A stretch of 35,417 bases of DNA, taken from a bacterium (candidate division B38) B3_B38. GTDB taxonomy: Bacteria; Acidobacteriota; B3-B38; Guanabaribacteriales; B3-B38. The notes under the pieces are model-generated. The model did not search any database. It had not been told where the DNA came from and saw nothing but the letters and a program-made list of their open reading frames with translations. The stretch covers positions 1 through 35,417 of the forward strand of contig NJBL01000020.1 of the NCBI GenBank assembly GCA_005223145.1. The letters are read 5' to 3'. Made by a program: the position numbers and the translations under genes. This document shows positions 34,452 to 35,417 of the stretch, piece by piece (positions within the stretch are counted from its first letter, which is position 1; each line of letters begins with the position of its first letter).

Positions 34452-35417
34452 ATGCTTAAGGAAAAGAACAAAATCAAATATTATATTTACAGCGGTATTT
34501 TCTTCTTGACTATGTCTACTCTTATGCTGGAAATACTATTAATCAGGATATTTTCTGTTACATTGTGGTATCATTTTGCCTTCCTGGTAGTTTCATTAGC
34601 TCTTTTTGGTTTAGGTGCCAGCGGAGTATATGTATATACCTCCCCCAAATTATTTCGGCAAGAAAAAGCGCTCAACCACGCATCCATTTTTTCAACTGCT
34701 TTTTCTCTATCAATTCTGGTCTCCTTTTTGATTTTTTTAGGCATCCATTTTTTTCCTGAGGAGATGCACTTTTCTTCTATTATGTCACTCGCTTTGATAT
34801 ATATTATTTGCTCTGTCCCTTTCTTCTTCAGTGGATTATGCATCTCAATTATTTTGATGAATTTCAGCGCAATGGTCAGCAAGATATATTCCTTTGACTT
34901 GATGGGGGCCGGCATCGGTTGCTTCCTTATCTTCCCCACCCTTTACTTCTTCGATGGACCAACCTCTATAATAATTATCTCGCTATTAGCGGCTATAGCG
35001 AGCATACTGTTCTCTGCAGCTTTTAGAAGCAAAAAGCGCCTGATAACTTCCTTTTTTCTCCTTTTTATATTTCTTATTTTAATTATTATCAACTCTAACA
35101 ATCACATCATTAAATTGGACTTTATCAAGGGGCAGTTTGAAATAAAGCCCCTTGTCGTTCAATGGAATTCCATTTCTCGGGTAGCGGTCTATCCAAGAGC
35201 CGACATTAAAAACATTTTAACAATGCAGATTGACGGTAGCGCCTGTACTCAAATTTTAAAGTTCGATGGAAATTTACAAAGCATGAGATTCTTAAAAAGC
35301 CAAATATTTTTCGTATCCTATCATTTAAAAAAGAATGCTGATATTTTAATCATAGGTCCAGGTGGGGGCAGTGATGTGTTGGCTGCTCTCGCATTTGTTA
35401 ACTCTGGCATTACTGGC
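34452..35417 (+). CDS. Membrane-anchored spermidine-synthase-like protein (3' end outside window)
   Basis: The frame is open for 322 codons from ATG 34452 to the window edge. The first ~215 residues hold six or seven hydrophobic helices (IYSGIFFLTMSTLMLEILLIR, WYHFAFLVVSLALFGLGAS, LALIYIICSVPFFFSGLCI, YSFDLMGAGIGCFLIFP, LITSFFLLFIFLILIII). A soluble part follows with WNSISRVAVYP, IDGSACT and, near residue 302, ILIIGPGGGSDVLAAL. That last motif is the SAM-binding glycine motif of methyltransferase/spermidine-synthase folds. Similar membrane-plus-spermidine-synthase proteins are known but mostly uncharacterised. The gene is much more AT-rich than its upstream neighbours and lies beside integrase remnants, so it may have come by transfer. 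Confidence 0.82.
   Translation, partial: MLKEKNKIKYYIYSGIFFLTMSTLMLEILLIRIFSVTLWYHFAFLVVSLALFGLGASGVYVYTSPKLFRQEKALNHASIFSTAFSLSILVSFLIFLGIHFFPEEMHFSSIMSLALIYIICSVPFFFSGLCISIILMNFSAMVSKIYSFDLMGAGIGCFLIFPTLYFFDGPTSIIIISLLAAIASILFSAAFRSKKRLITSFFLLFIFLILIIINSNNHIIKLDFIKGQFEIKPLVVQWNSISRVAVYPRADIKNILTMQIDGSACTQILKFDGNLQSMRFLKSQIFFVSYHLKKNADILIIGPGGGSDVLAALAFVNSGITG

Overview
The window looks like a chromosomal piece of an uncultured anaerobic bacterium. Genes are dense and co-oriented in blocks. Shine-Dalgarno sequences are clear, and several sigma70-type promoters (TTGACA-17-TATAAT class) are visible. Two GWxTD-domain proteins, a membrane/secreted peptidase cluster, an ABC-2 permease pair and a very large HdrA-type gene cluster fit the Aminicenantes/Acidobacteriota-like part of the tree. 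That placement is inference from gene content, not from a marker gene.

Region 1 (1-11642, + strand) is one compact operon of heterodisulfide-reductase-like flavin/iron-sulfur proteins, entering from outside the window. It holds three versions of a two-module HdrA unit, called module I and module II here. In the first version the modules are fused (1-2106). In the second they are two genes (3674-4987 and 5004-6689). In the third, an NADPH-type GltD/NfnB-like flavoprotein is inserted inside module I, and the reading frame is broken by two adjacent stop codons (7518-9215 / 9222-11642). Between them lie an HdrC-HdrB fusion (2533-3657) and two MvhD-like [2Fe-2S] subunits. Three in-frame UGA codons are best read as selenocysteine: one in the module I HdrA at 3842 and two in the second MvhD at 6785 and 6938. 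The first two are followed, exactly 27 nt later, by the apical loop of a SECIS-like hairpin. Ordinary ORF calling breaks both selenoprotein genes. Together the genes suggest a large electron-bifurcating or electron-transferring complex joining NAD(P)H, FAD, Fe-S and thiol/disulfide chemistry. No hydrogenase large subunit is in view.

Region 2 (11643-13146) is a malic enzyme gene behind a terminator-like hairpin. Region 3 (13147-19061) has two minus-strand GWxTD-domain exported proteins flanking a plus-strand pair: an orphan triple MshEN (GspE N-terminal) protein with its own strong promoter, and a coiled-coil protein. Region 4 (19225-29495, +) has two paralogous ABC-2 permeases without an ATPase, an M1 metallopeptidase, a polytopic membrane protein, an M14 zinc carboxypeptidase and an M20 amidohydrolase. 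It looks like a peptide-processing and export locus. A PilZ-domain gene (29506-29967, -) follows.

Region 5 (30207-33610, +) is core metabolism and division: phosphohexomutase, enolase, a DivIC/FtsB-like protein and an initiator tRNA-fMet with a perfect consensus promoter and a terminator. Region 6 (33611-35417) is an AT-rich scar. It has remnants of two tyrosine recombinases facing each other, then a gene running off the end that encodes a membrane-anchored spermidine-synthase-like methyltransferase-fold protein, probably from a leaderless mRNA. This end looks like a decayed integration site next to the tRNA.
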